Shown piece by piece: positions 45,598-53,476 of a stretch of DNA of 64,000 bases. Each line of letters begins with the position of its first letter. The stretch's first letter is position 1. Origin of the DNA: Paraprevotella sp. (lineage in GTDB: Bacteria; Bacteroidota; Bacteroidia; Bacteroidales; Bacteroidaceae). A program made the translations under genes and the position numbers. The stretch covers positions 248,001 through 312,000 of the forward strand of contig JAGBCQ010000012.1 of assembly GCA_017937925.1 (NCBI GenBank), in the 5' to 3' direction. Under the pieces are notes generated by a model. The model made no database searches. It was not told the origin of the DNA and worked only from the letters and a program-made list of their open reading frames with translations.

Positions 45598-47925
45598 TTA
45601 TTTGCTTATAATAATTTTACCCTCTGATACTACAGCATAACGGGCATTGACTTTTATTTTACCCCATCTCATTTTCGTTTTCTCAGGAGCAGAGAATATG
45701 TAATCAGTACGACCGTTTTTCAGTACCACTTTAATACCTACCGCATCTTTGCCTGTAGGAGTAAAGAAAGTTACATCCGCTATTTCTGATGGATGATTCT
45801 TACTACTAGGTTCGAATACGGCAACGAACGGATGACTCCACGCTTCTCCCTTTTGACGCGCAACAAAAGTGAGCACTGGTTGTTCATCTACCTTATAAGG
45901 TATATAGTCACCCAAACGTTCATACTCCAAATTCGCAGGCGATAAAGATTGGAACACTTCACGATTATGCGAACCGCCCATCCACATTGTCATATCAACG
46001 TGATGCTTTTCTCCTGGCCATTTCATGGAGAAGCTTGCCTTAACCGGCAAATCCGTCTTGGCAGACTCTTTATGATGTATATAAGAATAAGCGTATAAAT
46101 GACCTCCGGCAAAAGCTAATTCGTTAGTTGGTTTCAACCCAAGCGGTTTTCCGTCGACAGAAGTCAAATCCATCGTTTGTCCCAGATTATGATAAAAATA
46201 ATCATGAAACTTGTCTTTTCCATCTTGTCGGCGACTGCGAAAAATGTCAATATAGTAACCAGAATAAGAAGTTTTCACTATTCCATTGGTGCGTAATTGA
46301 ATAGCCTGTGTTTCAGGCTCAATAAATCTCACCTGACTGCAAGTAGTCATGGATTCACTATGTAGCATCTCTACTTCAAAGGCATGTTGCGACATCATCA
46401 CTGGATAACTTGAAACGCCATCTACACAAACAGTGTTGTGCGCAGGGAACTGTGAATAATATTCAGAGTAGTCTAATCCGCTGTAAAGATTACGACCTAT
46501 ACCGGCATCAGGGGCTAACACATAACCATGACCATAAAGTTCCATTGATATACCATTGGCATGTTGGTGATTTCCTAACGAAGCGTTCAACGATATCATC
46601 AAGTCGCGGTCTTGGTCCATTCCTGTACGCTGTACCAACCACGAAACATTAGGAGAATAGAAAGTAGGTGATACAAAACGATTGATGCTTTCCTTCGATG
46701 ACTCCGGTTTGATGGCCGCAAGCAAAGAATCTGCCCTATTAAGTAATACCTTGTCACCATGTTGCTCAGCATAAGCACGTAACAACTCTATTGGCTTACT
46801 TTTCAGATATCCCGGATGAGTATCTCCAAAACCACATATCATACGGTTAGGGAAGAGATACTGTGGCTGTGCAAAAACAGCCTCAACAATGACAGGAATT
46901 TGTTTAAAAAGGTCAATGCCTGCCTCAATATCCATTTTATTGGCCAATACGATAAAGTCTGACACAACACCCGTACTGTAACCCGGTGATTCGCACCATA
47001 TTGATGTATTAGAATCAAAACCGTATTCAGCCAACTTACTTATTCCCCACTGTCGAATACTATTTTCGTTTACTACCACGTTGAGGTAGTGTTCACGCCC
47101 CTTTCCGTCAGAATAATCTTTATCCGATTGCAGTACTAAAGCGATACGCATCAAATAGGTCGCTTGAATCAAGTTCCAATTGTTGTGAGGCACCCCACCG
47201 GCTATGATATTTTCTGCCCATTTCTTTAATGCTGCATCATAAATATCGCGATTCTCAAGAAACGGCTCATAGTCACTTAACAATGGATACATCTCAGTAA
47301 TCTCGTTTATTACATCTTCGTGTATTACCTCAAATGTTGTCATTCCAACAAGGGTTTGTTGGTGACCATAGTTCAAGTCTATAGGAATATTTCGGCAAAA
47401 GATTCCCTTCAAAAAAGTGTCAAAAACACCGAATGCCATTAGTGCATAGCTCTCATCACCGCTATCTTTATACAAACGGGCAGCATCACGTGCTACACCC
47501 ATTATTTGTCTATTTATGGAAGCAATATTACATCCCGTCTTGGATGGATGCGTTTTTTCCATCATACGGCTTTTCTTGTTAATGAATGTAACACTCCCCT
47601 GCTCGTCATCGTCATAAGGCAACAGTTTATCTAACGGAGGACGATCGTAATCAGTAGCCATGCTACGCGAGCCATTATATTTTACTGTAGGCCATTTAGC
47701 ACGCTCCCCACCTGGATGACTGAATGTTTCTCCGTGAACAAATACATCCGATGCACATGTTCTCCAATACATTTGCAATCGACTTAGTAGCCAGTCACTT
47801 TTACTTTCACAACTATCTTTATAAGCATCTGTACGACTCTTCAAACGTGTACGTTCTGCTAAAGTCAGTTGAGCCGATGCAGATAAAGTAAGAAAAAACG
47901 AAACCAATAATACATAAATTCTCAT
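45598..47925 (-). CDS. Heparinase II/III-like polysaccharide lyase family protein
   Basis: I start at the ATG at 47925 ('MRIYVLLVSFFLTLSASAQ'), which gives 775 residues and an immediate signal peptide; an upstream ATG at 47958 would add 11 basic residues. The first 400 residues form an (alpha/alpha) toroid of the alginate-lyase type, with 'VPHNNWNLIQATYLMRIALVL' and 'IWCESPGYSTGVVSDF' (Asn/His and Tyr typical of lyase active sites). The C-terminal beta-sandwich begins at about 430 with 'LGNHQHANGISMELYGHGYVLAPDAG' and 'YYSQFPAHNTVCVDG'. The protein is probably periplasmic and acts on an acidic polysaccharide. No sulfatase or SusCD genes are nearby to suggest the substrate. Confidence 0.82.
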   Translation of the reverse strand: MRIYVLLVSFFLTLSASAQLTLAERTRLKSRTDAYKDSCESKSDWLLSRLQMYWRTCASDVFVHGETFSHPGGERAKWPTVKYNGSRSMATDYDRPPLDKLLPYDDDEQGSVTFINKKSRMMEKTHPSKTGCNIASINRQIMGVARDAARLYKDSGDESYALMAFGVFDTFLKGIFCRNIPIDLNYGHQQTLVGMTTFEVIHEDVINEITEMYPLLSDYEPFLENRDIYDAALKKWAENIIAGGVPHNNWNLIQATYLMRIALVLQSDKDYSDGKGREHYLNVVVNENSIRQWGISKLAEYGFDSNTSIWCESPGYSTGVVSDFIVLANKMDIEAGIDLFKQIPVIVEAVFAQPQYLFPNRMICGFGDTHPGYLKSKPIELLRAYAEQHGDKVLLNRADSLLAAIKPESSKESINRFVSPTFYSPNVSWLVQRTGMDQDRDLMISLNASLGNHQHANGISMELYGHGYVLAPDAGIGRNLYSGLDYSEYYSQFPAHNTVCVDGVSSYPVMMSQHAFEVEMLHSESMTTCSQVRFIEPETQAIQLRTNGIVKTSYSGYYIDIFRSRRQDGKDKFHDYFYHNLGQTMDLTSVDGKPLGLKPTNELAFAGGHLYAYSYIHHKESAKTDLPVKASFSMKWPGEKHHVDMTMWMGGSHNREVFQSLSPANLEYERLGDYIPYKVDEQPVLTFVARQKGEAWSHPFVAVFEPSSKNHPSEIADVTFFTPTGKDAVGIKVVLKNGRTDYIFSAPEKTKMRWGKIKVNARYAVVSEGKIIISK

Positions 47926-47965
47926 CGTTACTTGTTTTTTAGTTTTACGATTGAACAATTAAAAT

Positions 47966-47977
47966 ACGTATATACGT
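47966..47977. promoter_or_regulatory. Palindrome upstream of the heparinase-like gene
   Basis: ACGTATATACGT is a perfect 12-base palindrome 41 bases before the ATG at 47925, set in AT-rich DNA. It could be an operator. The rest of the 488-base gap (47926-48413) holds a short peptide frame and the hsd promoter; the reverse-strand frame at 47997-48182 has no gene-like features. Confidence 0.3.
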
Positions 47978-48185
47978 TATTCTTTTCGTAATAGAATTAA
48001 GATAATTCATCAATAAACATGTCATTCATGACCATCGTGCCTATATCAGAGGAAGAAATCAAACGGTGACAAATTATAACCCGTTGAAACAACAAACCGA
48101 GAATTGTAAAAAAACGAATTTGGATTCGGATATAAATAAAGGGGGCAGTAGAAAAAAAGCAAGCTTGTAGCAAATCTGTCACATT

Positions 48186-48299
48186 TTATTGATATGGGTA
48201 GGCATTGTAATACACAATATATTCCGTACGCTATAAGCTAGAAGTCCTTTCCTTGACAAATGGGTCTGGATGGTTATTGTATTCCTTAAATAATGCCAT
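48186..48299 (-). other. Short reverse-strand frame with in-frame amber codon, possible gene remnant
   Basis: An ATG at 48299 opens 22 residues starting MALFKEYNNHPDPFVKERT and closes at TAG (48231-48233). The same frame then continues protein-like ('RTEYIVYYNAYPYQ') to a TAA at 48186-48188. A -7-like TACCTTTA (48310-48317, reverse strand) lies only about ten bases before the ATG. It may be the broken start of a lost gene. It is too short for a firm call. Confidence 0.2.
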
Positions 48300-48378
48300 G
48301 TTTTTCTTTTAAAGGTACAAAAAAGAACGATATGGACAAAATCCAACTATAGAATTCTTTATTTTAGAATATATTTAA

Positions 48379-48387
48379 TACTTTTGC
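48379..48387 (+). promoter_or_regulatory. -7 box of the hsd operon
   Basis: TACTTTTGC is an exact -7 box, 26 bases before the ATG of the XRE regulator gene at 48414. It probably drives the regulator and perhaps the whole defence operon. Confidence 0.5.
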
Positions 48388-48413
48388 GTTAGAACTAAAT
48401 ATATTTTGAAATA

Positions 48414-48614
48414 ATGGCAAATCTTAATCGTATCAAAGTAGTACTTGTTGAACAGCAAAAGACAGGTAAATGGTTGGCAGAACAAATGGGAAAATCCGCT
48501 TGTACAGTCAGCAAATGGTGTAGCAACTCCAGTCAGCCAGATTTGGCGACATTGGATAAAATTGCTACATTATTAAATGTGGATAGACGAGATTTGATTG
48601 CACCTTCTAAATAA
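48414..48614 (+). CDS. XRE/Cro-type regulator of the restriction locus
   Basis: This 66-residue protein is almost all helix-turn-helix ('GKWLAEQMGKSACTVSKWCSNSSQPDLATLDKIATLLNVDRRDL'). Its size and position at the head of a type I restriction-modification locus resemble controller (C) proteins, which delay restriction until methylation is established. Control of the hsd operon is inference from position. Confidence 0.82.
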   Translation: MANLNRIKVVLVEQQKTGKWLAEQMGKSACTVSKWCSNSSQPDLATLDKIATLLNVDRRDLIAPSK

Positions 48615-48686
48615 ATATAGTCAACCCAAATCCCTTTATGTAAATATAAAGAAATCACAGAGGTAACTATATCTGAAATTAATAAT

Positions 48687-49451
48687 ATGGAACTAATCAA
48701 ACTATATAAATATTTGGATGCAGATGGAGGGTTGGCGATGTTGTCAAATGGCAATATCCAGTTTACTAATGCAACCAAATTGAATGACCCGTTTGATTGC
48801 CATCCCAGTTTGATTGATTTCTCGCAAGTGCCCATAGAAAGATCAAGAGCCTGGGGCAAGGAAGCTATCATGGATTTAGAATCTAATCGTTTCGAACGGA
48901 ATAGAGATAATACATGGTTATGTAGCCTTTCCAAGAACTATGATTCTTTATTAATGTGGAGTTATTATAACTGCCACAAAGGTATTTGCATTGGAATCGA
49001 TATGGAGAAAGCAGATAAATATCTTTCTCGTATATGGGGTTCCATCATTTTAGGCTATATAAAGTTTGAAGTCCAATACAAAGACATTGTTGAGAAACCT
49101 GATTTCTTTAAAAGAAAACAAGATTTGTGGAGTTATCAGTTGTCAACCAAAGCAAAGGCCTGGGAACATGAACAGGAAGTACGTTTGGTAATTATTGATC
49201 CTTCAAGAATCTTTCCACATTATGTGCCAAAAGAATTTCAAAAGAAAGAAATTATTGATTACAAGGAAATAAGATTCATTCCTAAACTTGGTGATGAATG
49301 TTATGATTCGATTTATTTGGGAGTGAATATTAATGATGAGAAACGGACAGAAATCATAAAGGCAGCTAAGAACCTGAATCCAGACATCAAGATATACCAA
49401 ATGAAAGTAGATGCAAACGCTTTCAAGTTACAAACAGAACAAATCATTTGA
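48687..49451 (+). CDS. DUF2971-family protein
   Basis: This 254-residue protein has the DUF2971 pattern: N-terminal 'LYKYLDADGGLAMLSNGNIQFTNATKLNDPFDC', central 'LCSLSKNYDSLLMWSYYNCHKGICIGID', and a later 'WEHEQEVRLV' segment. The family is often found in mobile and defence contexts; its biochemical role is not established. It lies between the XRE regulator and hsdM, and its stop codon is only 7 bases before the hsdM start, so it is part of the operon. Confidence 0.75.
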   Translation: MELIKLYKYLDADGGLAMLSNGNIQFTNATKLNDPFDCHPSLIDFSQVPIERSRAWGKEAIMDLESNRFERNRDNTWLCSLSKNYDSLLMWSYYNCHKGICIGIDMEKADKYLSRIWGSIILGYIKFEVQYKDIVEKPDFFKRKQDLWSYQLSTKAKAWEHEQEVRLVIIDPSRIFPHYVPKEFQKKEIIDYKEIRFIPKLGDECYDSIYLGVNINDEKRTEIIKAAKNLNPDIKIYQMKVDANAFKLQTEQII

Positions 49452-49458
49452 AAAGATT

Positions 49459-51264
49459 ATGACCAATATAAAGAAACTCGAAACCGAATTATGGGAGTCG
49501 GCCGATTTGCTCCGACAAGGTAGTAAACTTACCAGCAGCCAATATTGTATGCCGGTACTTGCCTTGTTATTCCTTCGCTATGCCTATAGCCGATTCAAGA
49601 TGGTAGAAGCCGAAATCTTACAAAACAGACCATCAAGAGGAGGACGAGTGATGCCCGTCGAACCGAGTGACTTTGAAGCCAAGAGTGCCTTATATCTTCC
49701 TCGCGAAGCACAATACGACTATTTAGTGAATCTTCCCGAAAACATTGCTGATGCCGGATTGAAGACCAAGGACGGCCAAGATATCAACTCTTTGGGCGAA
49801 GCCGTGAACTATGCCATGCAATTGGTAGAGAGTCAGAGCGAACAACTTACGGGTATTTTACCTAAAAGCTATACTATGTTTGCCGACGACTTGCTCAGCG
49901 ATTTGCTTCGTATCTTCAACAACAAGACCATCGACGAGGTGGGTGGTGATGTAATTGGTCGTATCTACGAATATTTCCTCTCAAAATTTGCCAAGGCAGT
50001 AGCTTCTGACGATGGCGTATTCTTCACGCCGAAGTCATTAGTAAAGATGCTGGTCAATGTATTGGAGCCTACATCGGGCATTATGCTCGACCCAGCTTGT
50101 GGTTCGGGCGGTATGTTTGTGCAGACGGGTGATTTTGTGAATCATGCAGGATTGAACGCCAATACCCAAATGACTTTCTACGGTCAGGAAAAAGTGGAAT
50201 ACAATGCCCAACTTTGTTTGATGAACATGGCTGTTCATGGATTGAATGGAAAGATTGTATCTGGCGATGAAGCCAATTCTTTCTATCACGATACCCACAA
50301 CTTGGAAGGTAAGTGCGACTATGTGATGGCTAATCCTCCGTTTAATGTCGATAAAGTAAAGTCTGAATCAGCATGGGCAGCCGGTCGTTTGCCTTTTGGC
50401 TTGCCGGGTGTAAATGCCAAGAGTAAGGAGATAGGCAATGCCAACTACCTTTGGATCAGTTATTTCTATGCCTACCTGAACGACCACGGGCGTGCAGGCT
50501 TCGTTATGGCAAGTTCAGCTACGGATAGTGCCAACAAAGACCGTGACATTCGTGAAAAATTGGTTCGTACAGGCGATGTGGATGTGATGGTGAGTGTAGG
50601 CAATAACTTTTTCTATACTCTTTCACTTCCTTGTTCGTTGTGGTTTTTTGATAAGAATAAACGTGCAGAAAATAGAGATAAAGTACTCTTTATTGATGCA
50701 CGCAATTACTACACGGTAGTTGACCGTACACTTAATGAATGGACCGAATGGCAGCTTCGCAATTTGCAAGCCATCGTACACCTATATCGTGGTGAAACAG
50801 AGAAATACCAAGCATTACTCAACGATTATAGACAAGTATTGGGCGATATTACGGTAGCATCTGCCCAAGCAGCACTCGACAAGCAGAAATCCGAAGCTAA
50901 GGAAGCCATTGCTAATGCCTCCCGCAAGGACAAGAAACGCATCGAGGCAGAAATGAAAGCCATTGAAGATGCGTTAGAAGATACTTTGGAAACCGCACGC
51001 CAATACGAATGGCTGACCGAGAAATTTGGCGAAGGAGAATACAAGGATGTACTTGGCCTTTGTAAGATTGCCACTATTCAAGAGATTGAGGGAAAGAACT
51101 ATTCGCTTACTCCGGGTGCTTACGTGGGTGTCGCAGAAGTCGAAGATGATGGCGTGGATTTCCACGAACGTATGAACGAAATTCATGCAGAACTCAAATG
51201 CTTGAACGACGAAGCCAACGTGCTGATGTGTGAGATATTAAAAGGTTGGGAGGTATTGAAATGA
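49459..51264 (+). CDS. hsdM: Type I restriction-modification methyltransferase subunit
   Basis: I start at the ATG at 49459 ('MTNIKKLETELWESADLLRQ'), just after the DUF2971 stop, giving 601 residues; an earlier ATG at 49411 lies inside that gene. HsdM N-terminal helices ('SSQYCMPVLALLFLRYAYSRF') precede the N6-adenine methyltransferase core. The SAM motif I 'DPACGSGGMFVQ' is at about 212 and the catalytic 'NPPFNVDK' at about 293. A long helical C-terminal region has a Lys/Glu-rich coiled coil at about 470-520. It overlaps the fic start by 4 bases. Confidence 0.96.
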   Translation: MTNIKKLETELWESADLLRQGSKLTSSQYCMPVLALLFLRYAYSRFKMVEAEILQNRPSRGGRVMPVEPSDFEAKSALYLPREAQYDYLVNLPENIADAGLKTKDGQDINSLGEAVNYAMQLVESQSEQLTGILPKSYTMFADDLLSDLLRIFNNKTIDEVGGDVIGRIYEYFLSKFAKAVASDDGVFFTPKSLVKMLVNVLEPTSGIMLDPACGSGGMFVQTGDFVNHAGLNANTQMTFYGQEKVEYNAQLCLMNMAVHGLNGKIVSGDEANSFYHDTHNLEGKCDYVMANPPFNVDKVKSESAWAAGRLPFGLPGVNAKSKEIGNANYLWISYFYAYLNDHGRAGFVMASSATDSANKDRDIREKLVRTGDVDVMVSVGNNFFYTLSLPCSLWFFDKNKRAENRDKVLFIDARNYYTVVDRTLNEWTEWQLRNLQAIVHLYRGETEKYQALLNDYRQVLGDITVASAQAALDKQKSEAKEAIANASRKDKKRIEAEMKAIEDALEDTLETARQYEWLTEKFGEGEYKDVLGLCKIATIQEIEGKNYSLTPGAYVGVAEVEDDGVDFHERMNEIHAELKCLNDEANVLMCEILKGWEVLK

Positions 51265-52304
51265 GTAAAGAAAGTCCATACGAAAAATTAATGGCTCTAT
51301 TGGATGAGTATCATCGTCTGGGCATTGCTGAGCAGATAGACTATCAGAAGTTCTATCTCTACTCTCTGATTACGCATTCCACCGCCATCGAGGGAAGTAC
51401 CGTAACGGAAATAGAGAATCAATTGCTATTTGATGAAGGTATCTCTGCCAAAGGAAGAAGTATTCAGGAGCAAATGATGAATCTTGATTTGAAGAACGCA
51501 TACGAACATTCCATGCAGTTGGCACGCCAACATACCGACTTCTCCGTAGAGATGCTGAAAGGATTGTCGGCATTGGTCATGAAGAATACCGGTAGCGAAT
51601 ACCATACCATGCAAGGTACATTTGATTCTTCTAAAGGCGACCTCCGTTTGTTGGGCGTAACAGCTGGTGTGGGGGGCAGTTCGTATATGAATTATCAAAA
51701 GGTACCGGCCAAATTAGAAGAATTCTGCCAACAACTGAACGAGCGAAGAAAGACATTGTTGCTGAGCAATGATGTTATTGAAAAATATCTATTGAGTTTC
51801 TATGCTCATTTCCAGTTAGTAACCATCCATCCGTGGGTAGATGGCAATGGTCGTATGTCACGATTGGTGATGAACCATTTACAATACGAATTTGGCCTGA
51901 TACCATCAAAAATCGTCAAAGAAGACAAAGCCGAATATATTCAGTCATTGGTAGATGCTCGTGAGCAAGAAACGTTGGCTCCTTATCGGGTGTTTATGGT
52001 AGAAGAGCATATCCGTAATTTGACCCGAGAAATAGAATCATTCAAGAAATCGCAACTTGCTGACCCGATAAATCCGTCATTTGACCCGATAAAATCATCT
52101 TCTGACCCGATAAAAGATAAACTTTATCAGGCCATAGTGAAGGACAATACATTGAACTATGCTGCATATGCTGCTATGATTGGTGTATCCGAAGCTACCG
52201 TAAAACGTCGTTTGGGTGAATTGAAGAAGGAAGGTATCATTACACGTGTTGGTAGTAATAAGAATGGACATTGGGAGATTGTAGGAAAGGAGGATGAAGT
52301 ATGA
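51261..52304 (+). CDS. Fic-domain protein inside the hsd operon
   Basis: Starting at the ATGA overlap with hsdM (51261, preceded by GGGAGG) gives 347 residues. The Fic motif is 'HPWVDGNGRMSR' (about 190-201), with Trp in place of the usual Phe but the His, Asn and Arg residues kept. An inhibitory motif 'STAIEG' at about 40-45 fits [ST]xxxE[GN], so this is a self-inhibited class II Fic AMP-transferase. A short linker carries three DPI(K/N) repeats, and the C-terminus is a winged helix ('YAAYAAMIGVSEATVKRRLGELKKEGIITRVG'). Fic genes often sit between hsdM and hsdS; the target is unknown. Confidence 0.88.
   Translation: MSKESPYEKLMALLDEYHRLGIAEQIDYQKFYLYSLITHSTAIEGSTVTEIENQLLFDEGISAKGRSIQEQMMNLDLKNAYEHSMQLARQHTDFSVEMLKGLSALVMKNTGSEYHTMQGTFDSSKGDLRLLGVTAGVGGSSYMNYQKVPAKLEEFCQQLNERRKTLLLSNDVIEKYLLSFYAHFQLVTIHPWVDGNGRMSRLVMNHLQYEFGLIPSKIVKEDKAEYIQSLVDAREQETLAPYRVFMVEEHIRNLTREIESFKKSQLADPINPSFDPIKSSSDPIKDKLYQAIVKDNTLNYAAYAAMIGVSEATVKRRLGELKKEGIITRVGSNKNGHWEIVGKEDEV
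52061..52114 (+). repeat. 21-bp period repeat within the Fic gene
   Basis: TGACCCGATAAA occurs at 52061, 52082 and 52103, exactly 21 bases apart, with a related TGACCCGAGAAA at 52021. It encodes a seven-residue DPI(N/K) linker repeat between the Fic domain and the winged helix. Confidence 0.8.
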
Positions 52305-53458
52305 GAAAAAAAGTTTGTATAGGCGATTTGGGTACTATCGTAACAGGTAATACACCACCAAGGAATAGACCTGAATTATATGGGAATCATACTCCTTTTA
52401 TTAAAGCTACAGATATATCAGAATCAGAAAAGTATACTTATAATCCCGAAGAATGTTATTCAGAAGAAGGATATAATAAGTATATTAAAAGCTTGATACC
52501 AAAAGGTTCTACATGTGTAGTAACAATTGGCTCAATTGGTAAAAAAATGACAATGGCTCATTGTGATTTGTTCATTAATCAAGCAATGAATGCCATTATC
52601 CCAAATGCTTGTTTTGATAGTGAGTATGTCTACTACGCAGTTAAGAATGTTTTAGGAAATATAAAGACACTTGATTCAGGTACTGCATCAGGACGAGAAA
52701 ATGTTTCCAAATCAGCATTTTCAAAAATGGAGATTTGGGTTGAAGAAGAGTTGCCTATTCAACAACGAATCGCAACCATCCTTTCCCGTTACGATTCCTT
52801 GATAGAAAACTATCAAAAGCAAATAAAGCTATTAGAGGAATTCGCTCAACGTCTCTATAAGGAATGGTTCATTGACCTCCGTTTCCCAGGTCACGAAAAC
52901 ACCAAGATTGTGGATGGTGTACCTGAGGGGTGGGTGAAGAAAACATTAGATTCATTTTGTAATGTATTTACAGGAAAGAAAAATGCTAATCAAGGAGTAT
53001 CTAATGGCAAATATAAGTTTTTTACTTGTGGTGATACACCACTATTGATAAATAGTTATATTTATGATGGCCCTGCTATTATTATATCAGGAAATGGTTC
53101 TTATACAGGAAGAACAACTTTTTACGAAGGGAAATTTGACTTATATCAAAGGACCTATGCATGTAGCATGAAAGATATGCAGGATGAAAATTTAATCTAT
53201 GGGTTGTTTGAATTAGTAAAATGTGAATTAACCAATAAGATTTCAGGAGGTACACATGGTGCGGCAATTCCTTATATTGTAATGTCTGATGTGGCCAAGT
53301 TTGATTTTTTATATGAAGAAAATATTATGCGAAGATTTTCATTGAAAATGCAAAATATTCTTTCCCAATCCTTGAATTTAATAAATCAAATTCACCACAT
53401 AACTGAAGCTCGTGATCGCTTGCTTCCCAAGTTGATGAGTGGAGAAATAAAAGTGTAA
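52301..53458 (+). CDS. hsdS: Type I restriction-modification specificity subunit
   Basis: This 385-residue protein determines the DNA target of the HsdMRS complex. It has two target-recognition domains, about 1-145 ('VCIGDLGTIVTGNTPP...FIKATDIS') and about 205-345 ('GWVKKTLDSFCNVFTGKKNANQG'), each followed by a conserved helical spacer ('LPIQQRIATILSRYDSLIENYQKQIKLLEEFAQRLYKEWF' and 'QSLNLINQIHHITEARDRLLPKLMSGEI'). The second spacer is more diverged. It overlaps the fic stop by 4 bases. The recognition domains are more AT-rich than hsdM, as usual for exchanged specificity genes. No recombinase or spare hsdS copies are visible nearby. Confidence 0.93.
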   Translation: MRKKVCIGDLGTIVTGNTPPRNRPELYGNHTPFIKATDISESEKYTYNPEECYSEEGYNKYIKSLIPKGSTCVVTIGSIGKKMTMAHCDLFINQAMNAIIPNACFDSEYVYYAVKNVLGNIKTLDSGTASGRENVSKSAFSKMEIWVEEELPIQQRIATILSRYDSLIENYQKQIKLLEEFAQRLYKEWFIDLRFPGHENTKIVDGVPEGWVKKTLDSFCNVFTGKKNANQGVSNGKYKFFTCGDTPLLINSYIYDGPAIIISGNGSYTGRTTFYEGKFDLYQRTYACSMKDMQDENLIYGLFELVKCELTNKISGGTHGAAIPYIVMSDVAKFDFLYEENIMRRFSLKMQNILSQSLNLINQIHHITEARDRLLPKLMSGEIKV

Positions 53459-53476
53459 TTATATTAGTTTATATAT

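Noticed and set aside
47997-48182. 61-codon reverse frame upstream of the heparinase-like gene
   Set aside because: I considered it as a third KKEY/LW peptide because of an 'SSSDIGTMVMND' segment, but it lacks KKEY, the Pro and the LW end.
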